A stretch of 55,682 bases of DNA from Haloarculaceae archaeon H-GB1-1 (GCA_029688825.1 JARUKX010000022.1:1-55682); one strand, 5' to 3'; counted from the stretch's first letter, positions 9,682 through 18,577 are shown. The notes: a model not told the origin generated them from the letters alone. Translations and numbers: made by a program.

Positions 9682-10728
9682 CTACTCGTCTTCACCGTCC
9701 GCATTTCCCTGAGGCTCCGTCTCTGCCGTGAGATTGAGTTCGGCAACGAGACGGCCAGTCATGACCTGTTCGACGATCGCGACCAACTGAGCATCGTCAG
9801 TGGTATAGTCCGCGAAAATACCGAGCGGCACTTCGCCACCGGCCATCTCGCGGTGACCGCCGGCGCTGCCGACATCAGAAAATGCCTCATCGAGCACGTC
9901 ACCGATGTGGATCCGAGAATCGGTCGACCGCGCCGAGAGCTGAATCCCATCGTCGACGATCCCGAACACGATCGCCGTCTCGACGCCCTCTAGGGTCGCG
10001 AGGTAGTCGGCGGCTTGGGGTAACGCGTCACGCTCGCTGGTCCGGCCGATCCCCGAGATGAGGACTGACCCCCGCACGGTCCGATTCGTGATTGCCTCCG
10101 CGATCGCATCGACGGTCGCGCCGGTGACCGACGGGTTCGAGAGGGTCCGGAGTAACGCACTGTCTGCGTGTTCGTGGAGCCAGCCCGCAGCGTCGTACTC
10201 GTCGCGTGTCACGCCGCGGAGGAACCCGAGCGTCTCGCGACGGATCGCGAACAGGAGGGCCGTCCCGAGGGCGGCGTCCATCTCGGTGGCTAACTCTCGT
10301 ACGTACTCCGTCAGAATCGTCGCCGTCGCGCCGACCTGCTCGCGGTGATCGATGAACTGCGCCTCGATTTTCTCGCTCGGATGGTGGTCGATCACGATAT
10401 CGACTGGGGTCCCCCCGGGGACTCGATTGTTCGCCCCCGGAACCGCATGATCGACGAACGCAAGCAGTGACCCCTCGGGGCGGTCTTGGACGGCTGCGGG
10501 CTCGAAGGGTTTCAGGTCGATGTCGAGGAGATTGACGAACGCCCGGTTCTGTTGATGGGAGATATCACCACTGTACAGAATGTGGTGTTCGTCGATGCCG
10601 GCAGCCATCGCGATCCGGCCAAGCCCGAACGCGCTCGCGAGACAGTCTGGATCGGGATTGTTGTGACAGACGATGGTAAGTTCCTCGCCGTCAGCGAGGA
10701 GTTGTTCAAGTTCCTGTGCGGGATGCAT
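9682..10728 (-). CDS. DHH/DHHA1-family phosphoesterase
   Basis: This 348-residue protein has the DHH-superfamily metal motifs. They are HNNPDPDC at residues 22-29 (the DxD-type motif I), an aspartate/histidine motif FVDHAVPG near 91-98, and the namesake IDHHPSEK near 113-120. A C-terminal DHHA1 part contains the glycine-rich GGHREMAGG. Family members (NrnA, GdpP-type catalytic domains, RecJ relatives) cleave phosphodiester bonds in short oligonucleotides or cyclic dinucleotides. The exact substrate is unclear. Its position next to a channel with RCK domains makes a cyclic-dinucleotide role worth testing, but that is inference. Confidence 0.85.
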   Translation of the reverse strand: MHPAQELEQLLADGEELTIVCHNNPDPDCLASAFGLGRIAMAAGIDEHHILYSGDISHQQNRAFVNLLDIDLKPFEPAAVQDRPEGSLLAFVDHAVPGANNRVPGGTPVDIVIDHHPSEKIEAQFIDHREQVGATATILTEYVRELATEMDAALGTALLFAIRRETLGFLRGVTRDEYDAAGWLHEHADSALLRTLSNPSVTGATVDAIAEAITNRTVRGSVLISGIGRTSERDALPQAADYLATLEGVETAIVFGIVDDGIQLSARSTDSRIHIGDVLDEAFSDVGSAGGHREMAGGEVPLGIFADYTTDDAQLVAIVEQVMTGRLVAELNLTAETEPQGNADGEDE

Positions 10729-10772
10729 AACTCCCTATTATAACGGATACCACAAGCGTCTACTGCACCGAA

Positions 10773-10964
10773 TCAGGCTTCAACCGTTGACAGTTGGCTG
10801 GAGTCGTCCATTTCGTTGAGCGCTACACGGTTGGCCAGTGGGCCTGCGTCAAAGGGATCACCGAGGACGCTGTCCGCTCGAATAAAAATTCGGCTCGAGA
10901 GAAGTTGCTGGCCGAGGAAGATCGTGAATCGAATGGAGCATCGTCCTAACGAGGTCTTTGATTG
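10773..10964 (-). pseudogene. Gene 3' fragment without a start
   Basis: Minus-strand open segment of 63 codons between two stops. It carries convincing protein sequence, including FTIFLGQQLLSSRIFIRADS and GDPFDAGPLANRVALNEMDD, ending at TGA 10773-10775. No ATG or GTG start with a promoter is evident. It appears to be the C-terminal end of a lost gene. I do not recognise the family. It fills most of the gap between the phosphoesterase and the TATA-binding protein gene. Confidence 0.4.
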
Positions 10965-10993
10965 TCAGTCCCAGCGGTATCGACAGGTGTGTC

Positions 10994-11554
10994 TTATCCC
11001 AATAATCCGAGGTCACTCAGCCGATCTTCGATTGCGGAGAGGGCCTGTTCCGCATCTTCAAGCTGTTTCCCACCAGTGATTACCAGTTTTCCACTGCCGA
11101 AAAGCAGTGCGACGACAGATGGCTCATCGAGCCGATAAACGAGTCCTGGAAACTGCTCGGGCTCGTACTCGATATTCTCAAGGCCCAGCCCGATCGCGAT
11201 CGCGTTCAAATTAAGTGTGTACCCGAGGTCCGCGCTCGAGACGATATTTTGTATCTCGATATCGAGAGAATCTGTCACCTGGATACCCAGGTCGCGAAGT
11301 TCGCCGAAGACCTGCTGAAGGGCTGTCCTTACATTGTTCACACTACTCGCACCGGTGCAGACGATTTTGCCGGACCGAAAAATGAGTGCCGCGGCTTTCG
11401 GCTCCTGCATTCGATAGACCAGCCCCGGAAAATTGTCTGGATTGTAATCACTCGCCACCAGATCGTCGGCCAATGTTTCGAGATCTAATTCCTGACCAAT
11501 ATCGCTGGATGCGACGACGTTTTCGATTTGAATGGATTCCGATGCGGCGCTCAT
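10994..11554 (-). CDS. tbp: TATA-box binding protein
   Basis: An in-frame ATG lies seven codons upstream, but the ATG at 11554 gives 186 residues, the usual archaeal TBP length. The protein is two direct repeats of about 90 residues. Repeat 1 has IQIENVVASSDIGQELDLE and FPGLVYRMQEPKAAALIF, and repeat 2 has EIQNIVSSADLGYTLNLN and FPGLVYRLDEPSVVALLF. Each is followed by the SGK(I/L)V(C/I)TG strand. It binds box A promoters and recruits TFB and RNA polymerase. Haloarchaea commonly have several TBPs. The flanking fossils suggest this may be an accessory copy, but that is not provable here. Confidence 0.95.
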   Translation of the reverse strand: MSAASESIQIENVVASSDIGQELDLETLADDLVASDYNPDNFPGLVYRMQEPKAAALIFRSGKIVCTGASSVNNVRTALQQVFGELRDLGIQVTDSLDIEIQNIVSSADLGYTLNLNAIAIGLGLENIEYEPEQFPGLVYRLDEPSVVALLFGSGKLVITGGKQLEDAEQALSAIEDRLSDLGLLG

Positions 11555-11629
11555 AGTCTCATTTAGCGCACACACCCCGCATAAATCGGGGGGCTTAGGA
11601 ATCAGTTGGTGTGCGGCTGTCGACCGTTA

Positions 11630-11797
11630 TTAGAGGTCGCGCGGCTGGACGGTCTTCCGGTCGTTCGCGTCGGCTCGGCTGGCGGCGTCTTCCAACAGTT
11701 CGACGACTTCCTCATCAAGAGCGCCGTAGAAATCTGCGGCCACGTTCATTCCATCGAGCTGTTCTTTTACGGTGGATTTGACGATCAAGTCTGCCAT
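11630..11797 (-). CDS. Small single-histone-fold protein, DUF1931 type
   Basis: The preferred start is the ATG at 11797, giving 55 residues (MADLIVKSTVKEQLDGMNVA). Upstream in-frame codons look non-coding. The sequence has the histone-fold layout: a short helix, a long central helix (ADFYGALDEEVVELLEDAAS) and a C-terminal RKTVQPRDL, the typical ending of archaeal histone-like proteins. Family members are small DNA-associated or regulatory proteins. It is probably a separate transcription unit close to the TBP gene. Confidence 0.82.
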   Translation of the reverse strand: MADLIVKSTVKEQLDGMNVAADFYGALDEEVVELLEDAASRADANDRKTVQPRDL

Positions 11798-11925
11798 ACG
11801 AGCAGGCTGTTCTCCGGTCTCCCGTATAAATATACAACTTCCATATCTGGCGTTCAAGCGCGCCTCACTGCTATTTGCGATGCAACAGACGTATAGAAGA
11901 GTACGACCTATCAGGGAACGGGACG

Positions 11926-12219
11926 ATGTACGACTTGACCGGGTTCCAACGCGACCTCCTGTACGTGATTGCCGGCCTTGACGAACCTCATGGCCTCGCC
12001 ATCAAGGAGAATCTCGAGGGTTACTACGAGAAAGAGATCCACCACGGCCGGCTCTACCCGAATCTTGACACGCTTGTCGAGAAGGGGCTCGTCGAGAAAG
12101 GCGAGAAAGATCGGCGAACCAACATCTACACACTCACGCGTCGCGGACATCGTGAAATCGCGGCCCGTCGTGAGTGGGAGCAGCAGTACATCGAACTCGA
12201 AGAATCGGCCCCGGCGTAA
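11926..12219 (+). CDS. PadR-family transcriptional regulator
   Basis: The ATG at 11926 gives 97 residues. The protein is a compact winged helix with LTGFQRDLLYVIAGLDEPHG, then the recognition region HHGRLYPNLDTLVEKGLVEK and the wing DRRTNIYTLTRRGHREI. PadR proteins repress exporters and stress genes by binding operators as dimers. Here the downstream gene it might control survives only as a short ABC-2-like C-terminal fossil (12270-12374), so its current target is unknown. Confidence 0.88.
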   Translation: MYDLTGFQRDLLYVIAGLDEPHGLAIKENLEGYYEKEIHHGRLYPNLDTLVEKGLVEKGEKDRRTNIYTLTRRGHREIAARREWEQQYIELEESAPA

Positions 12220-12269
12220 CCCAGAAGACAGCCGGTTGAGCGTGTATTCAATTCCAAACTAGTAGCGAT

Positions 12270-12374
12270 GTGGGGTCTCATTTCGGCAGTTGCTCCGGCC
12301 TGTCCTTGCTCATAGTCGCGCTCACGGGATTGCTGATCGGCTATCGACAGTTCAAGCAAGCGGACCTCGGGTGA
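12270..12374 (+). pseudogene. C-terminal fossil of an ABC-2-type permease
   Basis: This open segment ends in LSLLIVALTGLLIGYRQFKQ then ADLG before TGA. A hydrophobic helix followed by YRxFxxADL is the standard C-terminus of ABC-2 permeases. The intact permease in this window ends LLVGYLRFRRADLS. No ATP-binding gene or N-terminal part remains. The position just after a PadR regulator fits a former PadR-controlled ABC exporter. Confidence 0.45.
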
Positions 12375-12438
12375 GCACTGCGTACACGGGGAGATATGAG
12401 TGGTTTTTAACCCAACCTATTCGAAACATCGGTGGACA

Positions 12439-13164
12439 ATGGTCCCCCCGACACGTCGTGCCCTCCTCCACGGAGCCGCTGGGCTCGCCACCGGGCTCGC
12501 CGGATGTAGCGGGCTGCTCGACGGCTCGGCCGAATCGACGCGCACAGCACCACGCGACGGCAGTAACGGCGGTCCTGCGTCCGGATCAGTGACGGATCCG
12601 GAGACACTCCTGCTCCGCGTGGCCACCGATCGCCCACCGATCTGGCTCACAAAGTCCAACAGTGAAGACAGTGGTCGTCCAACCGCAAGCGAGCGTGACC
12701 GCTGGCGCGATTCCATCATCGTTGACGATACAGACCGTGCTGACCGTCTCAGTGTCGCTGATACTGTAGACCGTGAACAGGTCGAGTCATTTATCGCAGC
12801 GACGGACTTTGCGGTCGAGACAGTCTACGTCGAGATGGGGGAAGTCGAGGAATGTTTCCGGCTCGATCTCTGTCACATCAGCTGGACGCCGACCGAAATC
12901 TCGACTGACTACAGCCGACAAAGCCGACCGTATACGGAGCGCTGTGAGGTTGATGAGTTGGTCATCGAGGCCCGACTCATCCGTATTCCCGATGCGTTAG
13001 AGGCCGACAACGTGAACGGCTACTCGTCCTCGATCGGGACCGGAGCCTGCGACCGACGCCAGGGACGCGCTGAGGGGGAGGCCGGAGCCGCTCCTGCGTC
13101 CGACAGCGAGAGTAATACCCGGATAGGGATGACAACGATCGATTCTGGAGGTGGCCAGCGATGA
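12439..13164 (+). CDS. TAT-signal lipoprotein of unknown function, 241 aa
   Basis: The ATG at 12439 (MVPPTRRALLHGAAGLATGL) gives a twin-arginine signal and a lipobox LAGC at about residues 21-24, so the protein should be exported folded and lipid-anchored outside the cell. The mature part is acidic with several cysteines (CFRLDLC, C in YTERCEVDELVIEARLIR, C in GACDRRQG) that may form disulfides. No known domain was recognised. Its stop overlaps the start of the next gene by four bases (ATGA), so the two are translationally coupled. Confidence 0.72.
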   Translation: MVPPTRRALLHGAAGLATGLAGCSGLLDGSAESTRTAPRDGSNGGPASGSVTDPETLLLRVATDRPPIWLTKSNSEDSGRPTASERDRWRDSIIVDDTDRADRLSVADTVDREQVESFIAATDFAVETVYVEMGEVEECFRLDLCHISWTPTEISTDYSRQSRPYTERCEVDELVIEARLIRIPDALEADNVNGYSSSIGTGACDRRQGRAEGEAGAAPASDSESNTRIGMTTIDSGGGQR

Positions 13165-14468
13165 GTGAGGAGAGTGCGCCCACGTCAGAGCGGGGCAGGA
13201 TGACTCGCCGGGGGGTGCTGGCACTGGCCGGAACGAGTGTCCTTGCTGGCTGTAATGGCCTCGCTGAATTGGGGGGCGGGCAGGAACCGACGATACGAGC
13301 CTACGACCTGCCGGACATCGACCCCGACGAGGATCCGGAACCAGCTATACCCGAATCGGTTCCCGTCGACATCGCCCCAGATCACTTCGACGCTGCCCGG
13401 AACAGGGTCACGACACTACTCGCAGAGCTTCCGATGCCGCTGGGGCCGGGGGATATCCCGAACGGCTATATCCGCCAGCAACTCTCCGACGCTGCGACCG
13501 ACGCCACCACGGGACTCAACGATGCACGCACCGCCCAGACGGAACTGGTGGCGCTCGCGTCGCTCCAACAGGCCCGTGCCGAAGCCCGGTACGCCGCCGC
13601 TGGATGGGCCGTCGCCGACCGCGATCTCTCGGTCGACACCCTCCAGCAGGAGTACAGACAGGTGGTCTCGGAGGCCCGATCAGTTCGGGATGCCCACGAG
13701 TACGTGGGCACCGATCCCGTCCGAGCGGCGCTCGTTCACGGCCGTATCGAGGACATACTGGAGCGAGTGATCGACAGCAGAGCGCCCACGACGGAGGAAA
13801 ATCACCTCCTCTACGTTGCAGAGTGGGGCGAGACGGCCGAGTCAGCGCGGGCGCATCTCGCCGACGCACGCCACCTCGATGAGCAGTTCGCGGCGTCGCT
13901 GCCAGCGGATGCCGGCACTGTCGAGGGGACCCTCATCGAGGCCGCCGAGACGTTGCTCGCGGACGTCCGGTCGCGCAGGTCGGAGTTGCCGCCGGAGCCG
14001 ACCGCTGAGGAGTGGGACATCCCCAAACACGTGATCGGCGACCTCCACCGAGACGCCGACGACGGAGTTACTCAAATCGCGGACGCGAACGGGCCGGCCA
14101 GTACCGTGATCGACGCGAATCGACAACTCACGCAATTCCAGGCACTGGATCGGCTGCAGGAGCGTATCGACGACGGCGAGCTGTCTCGACCACAGAGTGC
14201 CGAAGGAGTCCGAGAAATCCGGTCGACTGCCTACGATGCGCTGGAGGCAGCACTCGAGGAGAGTCCCGCGCCGGAGCTGACGCGAACGGCCGTCACGAGT
14301 GCTGCCTGGCGAGTCGCCAGTACCGACTGGGAACTCGCCCGGTACGAGGGAGAGATCGACGTGTCGCGTCTCGATAGGAACATCGCTGACTACGTCATCG
14401 CGACGGCCATCGGACGGGCGGCTCCGGATGTGTCTAAACGGACAGTCGAGACACTGGAGCGTGCGTGA
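13161..14468 (+). CDS. TAT-signal lipoprotein, all-helical, 435 aa
   Basis: After 13 residues a twin-arginine signal MTRRGVLALAGTSVLAGC ends in a lipobox cysteine. The mature chain is acidic and almost wholly alpha-helical, with long alanine- and glutamate-rich heptad-like stretches (for example EARYAAAGWAVADRDLSVD). This suggests a helical bundle or coiled-coil scaffold at the outer face of the membrane. No enzyme motif is visible. The ATGA overlap with the preceding lipoprotein gene indicates an operon, so the two may form a surface complex. Confidence 0.75.
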   Translation: MSEESAPTSERGRMTRRGVLALAGTSVLAGCNGLAELGGGQEPTIRAYDLPDIDPDEDPEPAIPESVPVDIAPDHFDAARNRVTTLLAELPMPLGPGDIPNGYIRQQLSDAATDATTGLNDARTAQTELVALASLQQARAEARYAAAGWAVADRDLSVDTLQQEYRQVVSEARSVRDAHEYVGTDPVRAALVHGRIEDILERVIDSRAPTTEENHLLYVAEWGETAESARAHLADARHLDEQFAASLPADAGTVEGTLIEAAETLLADVRSRRSELPPEPTAEEWDIPKHVIGDLHRDADDGVTQIADANGPASTVIDANRQLTQFQALDRLQERIDDGELSRPQSAEGVREIRSTAYDALEAALEESPAPELTRTAVTSAAWRVASTDWELARYEGEIDVSRLDRNIADYVIATAIGRAAPDVSKRTVETLERA

Positions 14469-14561
14469 TTGTTCTCCTTTCCCCCAAACAGTGGTTGCTG
14501 AAATAGGAGCGGACTGATTGCCATCGCTGTCGTTGTTTCGATATGGTCGAAGGCGTAGACC

Positions 14562-14696
14562 TCACCCGATACAGCTCACCGCCCACCATCCCTCGTCGTA
14601 GGTCGCTACCTGAACGAGGGCATCAATGATCACCGACGAGTGTCGAGAGGCTCGCCGGAGTAGTCCGGCGTGCCGCTCCTCACTGGTGTAAACAAC
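14562..14696 (-). pseudogene. Possible gene fragment in a 306-bp gap
   Basis: The gap 14469-14774 contains one minus-strand open segment of 44 codons between stops. It reads YTSEERHAGLLRRASRHSSV and then IIDALVQVATYDEGWWAVSC before TGA. It lacks a start codon and I cannot name the family. It could be a short degraded gene. Nothing else was identified in this gap apart from the likely promoter of the next gene. Confidence 0.25.
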
Positions 14697-14774
14697 CTAC
14701 TGCTGTGACCGTGCGATAGACTGACGATAGAGCGTAACACGAAACTTATCCCAATCTCGGTCCTCGACTGTTAT

Positions 14775-15803
14775 ATGCCCTCCAGTAGTCGCCGCGGTTT
14801 TCTCGCAGCGGTGAGTACAGCCGTCCTAACTGGGAGTGCTGGGTGCACCGCACTCGGGAGAAGCCGCCCCAACGTGAACCCTGCGACAGGCCTGTCCCAA
14901 GACACGAGTCAGGCACTCGACGATGAGGTTGTCTACGTCGCTGGAAACGGCGGTGACCTCCCGACTCCCCCAACCACGACCGATTCACTTGCGGACGCGA
15001 GTGCCGTGTTAGGGACTGCAACTGCAGATCGGACGACACTCACACAAGCGTTCCGCTCCGGCAAACCAGTCGGAGTCGTGGGTGACGGCGCGACTGCTGC
15101 TATACGTGGCCTCCTTGACCGCGTCCAGGAGGACTACTCGTTTGGCGTGGAGATGGTCCGGGCGCGGCCCGTAAACCTCGTCGTTGCTGCTCCGCGCGGC
15201 GATACCGTGGAGACGTACACGTTCGTCGACGAGGGGGGCTGGAACGATCCACCACTTGCCCCGTTTGGATGGGCACTCGAGGGCCGTGTCCCCGAATGCG
15301 ACACGTTCGTTCCGGAGTCATCGATGGATGGTGCGTTCGAGCACGCCGGCACCGCACACGTCGTCGGCCGCCTCTCGACTGGGGAGACGTACGTCTCTCG
15401 GTCGGAGGCCTCCGTCAGTCGGCAGGATGCCGGTCTGTTCGTTCGCCTCCGGACGAAACTACATACCGCTGCGAACGACGGATACGCGGTAGAGGAGGCC
15501 CTCCGCGAAACGGATCTCCCGGACGACCAACGCTTGCACAGCGTCTTCCCGAATCCTCATACGCAGAACGGGGTCCAGGTCGCGAACGTCTCGGATACCA
15601 CACGGAGTACGTTCGCGATCGAGGTCACACCCGAAAGTCCGCGGGCCCGTAGTACACTTACTGGCTGTGGGGGGTTTCGCACGGAGGAAACGCTCGCCTA
15701 CGACTATCGGACGAGTTTCCAGTGGAAAAACGGCGGCTTTCTGGACACCGACCGGCACTACGGGACGGCGACGGGGCGCGGTGAATGGAGCCTTGGCACG
15801 TAA
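14775..15803 (+). CDS. TAT-signal lipoprotein, 342 aa
   Basis: The ATG at 14775 opens MPSSSRRGFLAAVSTAVLTG, followed by the lipobox AGC, typical of a TAT lipoprotein. The mature protein contains a conserved-looking aromatic region (DEGGWNDPPLAPFGWALEGR) and one further cysteine near the end (TGCGGF). No catalytic motif or named domain was recognised. It lies downstream of the two coupled lipoproteins and faces the PQQ-repeat lipoprotein gene tail to tail. It may belong to the same surface-protein cluster. Confidence 0.7.
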   Translation: MPSSSRRGFLAAVSTAVLTGSAGCTALGRSRPNVNPATGLSQDTSQALDDEVVYVAGNGGDLPTPPTTTDSLADASAVLGTATADRTTLTQAFRSGKPVGVVGDGATAAIRGLLDRVQEDYSFGVEMVRARPVNLVVAAPRGDTVETYTFVDEGGWNDPPLAPFGWALEGRVPECDTFVPESSMDGAFEHAGTAHVVGRLSTGETYVSRSEASVSRQDAGLFVRLRTKLHTAANDGYAVEEALRETDLPDDQRLHSVFPNPHTQNGVQVANVSDTTRSTFAIEVTPESPRARSTLTGCGGFRTEETLAYDYRTSFQWKNGGFLDTDRHYGTATGRGEWSLGT

Positions 15804-15826
15804 CTGGGTGGAGCTGTCTGACGACG

Positions 15827-16999
15827 TTACGCCTCACCCAGTGCAATCACGTTCCCGTCTGCCCCAGACAGGAAGATTGCCTCGGGGACGATGACTGCGC
15901 GGCCGACCCCCTGTGGGGTCGCCGTCCACTGTTCCGTTCCATCGCTTCGTGAGAGGGCAGTAAGGTAGTCCTCCCCTCGAACGATTACAGTGTCGCCCGC
16001 GATTGTCGGCGTTCCGATCCGCTCTTCGGACGAATCATAGACCCAGACTTCGTCTCCGTTCCAGGTGATCGCGTACAGCGAATCTCGGGCGGCAACGTAC
16101 ACGTGTCGATCATCGGCTGCGATCGGGCGAGCGGTTCCTTCGAGGACGTTGAACGACCATCGTCGTGAGCCGTCTGTCTCGAACGCGATGACGTCCTCGT
16201 GACTCTGCACGATAATCCCGTTCCTGTGTGCGACTGGGCCGCTAGTCACGGCGTGGGTAGATTCTGTCCACAGTCGCTCGCCAGTCGTGGCATCCAGTGC
16301 GATTACGCCAGTTTTCCCGGACTGCGAGCCCACGTAGAGCGTTTCATCGAGCACAGCGACTGGTTCTGGGAATGTTCGGCTACTTCCATCTGCATTCACA
16401 TGACGAGACCACAATACGGATCCGTCGGAGGCTGACAGTGCGTGGACCCGCCCACGCCAGTCGGGGACATAGACGACACCACCGTGGATCGTCGGCGGCG
16501 CAGTGAGTCTCGCATCGACATCGACGAGCCACTCCTCCTCACCGTATCGTGTCTGGAAGCAGACGATGCGACCCCGTTCGAGTGACCGCCGTGCAGTGAC
16601 GACGATCCGATCACCACTCACGGCGGGCGGGCTATTGGGCTCCGACCGGAGAGGAACCTTCCAGCGTTCCTCACCGGTCGCTGCAGTGAGTGCGTGGATT
16701 CGATATCGATCTCGTGCCGTGTCGGAGATGGCGTCGACGGGGACGTACAGACGGTCGTCGACGAGTGCTGGCGTTCCAGTTGTCCGACCCTGGTCGAGTT
16801 CGGTTATCCACACGGTCTGTGGATCAGCCGGAGTCGGGGCACCCTCACGGGTGTGGCCGGGGTTTCGGCCGACCATTGGCCACACTCCCCCAACCGCCCC
16901 GAGATCCCCAGAGGGTCGGGACTGCGAGAGACAACCGGCCAGGGAAACGCTTGCCGATCCGAGTGCTGCGAGGACCTGACGGCGCGAATGGGAGGGCAT
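15827..16999 (-). CDS. PQQ-like beta-propeller lipoprotein
   Basis: This 390-residue protein has a TAT signal with lipobox (MPSHSRRQVLAALGSASVSL then AGC). The mature part repeats the PQQ/YVTN blade signature about every 40 residues: LTAATGEERWKVPLR, LSASDGSVLWSRHV, LDATTGERLWTES, and LSRSDGTEQWTAT near the end. These repeats form a WD-like beta-propeller similar to BamB. It is anchored outside the cell and probably serves as a scaffold or ligand-binding surface. Residues for PQQ enzyme activity are not evident. It is divergent from a second propeller gene at 17210. Confidence 0.85.
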   Translation of the reverse strand: MPSHSRRQVLAALGSASVSLAGCLSQSRPSGDLGAVGGVWPMVGRNPGHTREGAPTPADPQTVWITELDQGRTTGTPALVDDRLYVPVDAISDTARDRYRIHALTAATGEERWKVPLRSEPNSPPAVSGDRIVVTARRSLERGRIVCFQTRYGEEEWLVDVDARLTAPPTIHGGVVYVPDWRGRVHALSASDGSVLWSRHVNADGSSRTFPEPVAVLDETLYVGSQSGKTGVIALDATTGERLWTESTHAVTSGPVAHRNGIIVQSHEDVIAFETDGSRRWSFNVLEGTARPIAADDRHVYVAARDSLYAITWNGDEVWVYDSSEERIGTPTIAGDTVIVRGEDYLTALSRSDGTEQWTATPQGVGRAVIVPEAIFLSGADGNVIALGEA

Positions 17000-17180
17000 A
17001 AGCGACGCTTTTTCGAGCGACTAAATAAATCTCGATAAGCATCAGTATTGAGCATCAAATTCTTGTCACACGAGTCCGAATCAACCTGGATTAGGATAGT
17101 TATCTGTACTTTCCTGCTTGCGAGAGTCGACGAAAGCAGTCGTGGCGTACGCGACTCGAGTTTCACTAAGACGCAAGACA

Positions 17181-17190
17181 CTTTTTACGA
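17181..17190 (+). promoter_or_regulatory. TATA-like box for the 17210 gene
   Basis: The run CTTTTTACGA lies about 25-30 bases before the GTG at 17210. This is the normal spacing for a leaderless haloarchaeal transcript and was used to choose that start rather than the upstream ATG at 17048. Confidence 0.4.
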
Positions 17191-17209
17191 CTGGACGAAG
17201 CCGGGAACA

Positions 17210-18484
17210 GTGTCTCCCGCTAATCCCTCCTCCAGGCAGGATGATCCTGCGCAGTCAGAGCCGTCACGATCAGATTCGTCTAGATCTCGCCCGTCACGTC
17301 GAGCGGTCCTCGCAGCCGTCGGAACCACGGCGGCAAGTGCGCTCGCCGGGTGCAGTGCCTTGGATGGCAACCCGGATCCAGCACCGTTCCACGACGGCGA
17401 CTGGCGCTCGTACGGCAACGGCCTGGCGAACGCGAATCGCGTCTCGGGTGGTGCACCCGAAGCCGACGACTACGACATTCTCGCCTCGGGTGGCTGGCCG
17501 TACACGCCGCCCGTCGTCCAGGACGGCGTCGTGTACTTCGCCGCCGATCGGCGGGTCGTCGCAGTCACGCCCGCCGGTGACGAGCAGTGGGAGCGACGCC
17601 TCGACATCGAAGTCTCCGGCGCGCCGGCTCTCGACCCGAATCGGAACCGGCTATACGTTCCAACGCGGGTCGTACGGACGAGCGACGCCCCGGACCCGGC
17701 ACCCGCCTCGGTAACTGCCCTCTCACTTGCCGATGGCGAGGTCATCGAGACAATCCGTGTCGGTGACAGGCGGACGTACGGCGTCACCGTTGCTGAAGGC
17801 GACGTGTACGCTCGGAGCGCGACCGCATGCGTTCGACTCGCCCCCGACGGCACCGAGCGCTGGCGTCAGTCGCTCGACCCGCTCGTGTACGACGAGTACA
17901 ACCTCGGCGATTCCACCGCGACGCAGGTTGCACCCGCCGTTACCGCGGATGGCGTGTACGTCCCCGACCGGGACGCCCTCGTGAAATTCGATCCCGAATC
18001 CGGCGAGGAACGCTGGCGCGTCCCTGTCGATACAGCATACGCTGCGTCAGTTATTGACGACGATGGCGTCGTTCAGACCGGCCATCGGGAGACAGTCGCG
18101 GTCAATCACTCCGGAGAGGTCCGCTGGCGGCGTGACCTCCACAGTCGTGCTGGGGCCGCGACAGCCGCCAACGGCGATGTCTACGTTGCCGCAGGCGACC
18201 TCCACGAACTCGACCCCGGGACCGGTGAGACGATCTGGCAGGCCCACCTCCCGAGCGAGGGCACGGCTGCCCCGGTCGTAACTAATGAAGACGTGCTCGT
18301 TGTGACTGGCGATGTTCGTGTCTTCCGCAGGGAGACTGGTGGCTTTCTCGCCCCAGATCGCGAACACTGGCGGATTTCGTCTGTTCACGCAGTGGAGTAT
18401 TCATCACCGGTCATCGCGGCTGGCCGAACGTTCGTCGTCGGCCCTGCCGGACTGGTGGCTCTCAAACCTGGAGAGAACGATTGA
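17210..18484 (+). CDS. PQQ-like beta-propeller lipoprotein, second copy
   Basis: The GTG at 17210 gives 424 residues. An in-frame ATG at 17048 would add 54 residues that do not look like a signal. The start is serine-, aspartate- and arginine-rich (residues 1-28), followed by the TAT motif SRRAVLAAVGTTAASALAGC with a lipobox. Blade repeats follow, with outer-strand motifs such as VVAVTPAGDEQWERRL, FDPESGEERWRVPV and LDPGTGETIWQAHL. Like the divergent neighbour at 15827 it should be a surface-anchored propeller, and the two probably arose by duplication. Confidence 0.83.
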   Translation: MSPANPSSRQDDPAQSEPSRSDSSRSRPSRRAVLAAVGTTAASALAGCSALDGNPDPAPFHDGDWRSYGNGLANANRVSGGAPEADDYDILASGGWPYTPPVVQDGVVYFAADRRVVAVTPAGDEQWERRLDIEVSGAPALDPNRNRLYVPTRVVRTSDAPDPAPASVTALSLADGEVIETIRVGDRRTYGVTVAEGDVYARSATACVRLAPDGTERWRQSLDPLVYDEYNLGDSTATQVAPAVTADGVYVPDRDALVKFDPESGEERWRVPVDTAYAASVIDDDGVVQTGHRETVAVNHSGEVRWRRDLHSRAGAATAANGDVYVAAGDLHELDPGTGETIWQAHLPSEGTAAPVVTNEDVLVVTGDVRVFRRETGGFLAPDREHWRISSVHAVEYSSPVIAAGRTFVVGPAGLVALKPGEND

Positions 18485-18577
18485 GGGAAGACATGATACC
18501 AACCGAGGTGTTGATTTTGAAACGGTATCAGTAGAACACGAAGGGTAGCTCGCGCTCTCGGACTGCTTTTAGACAGC

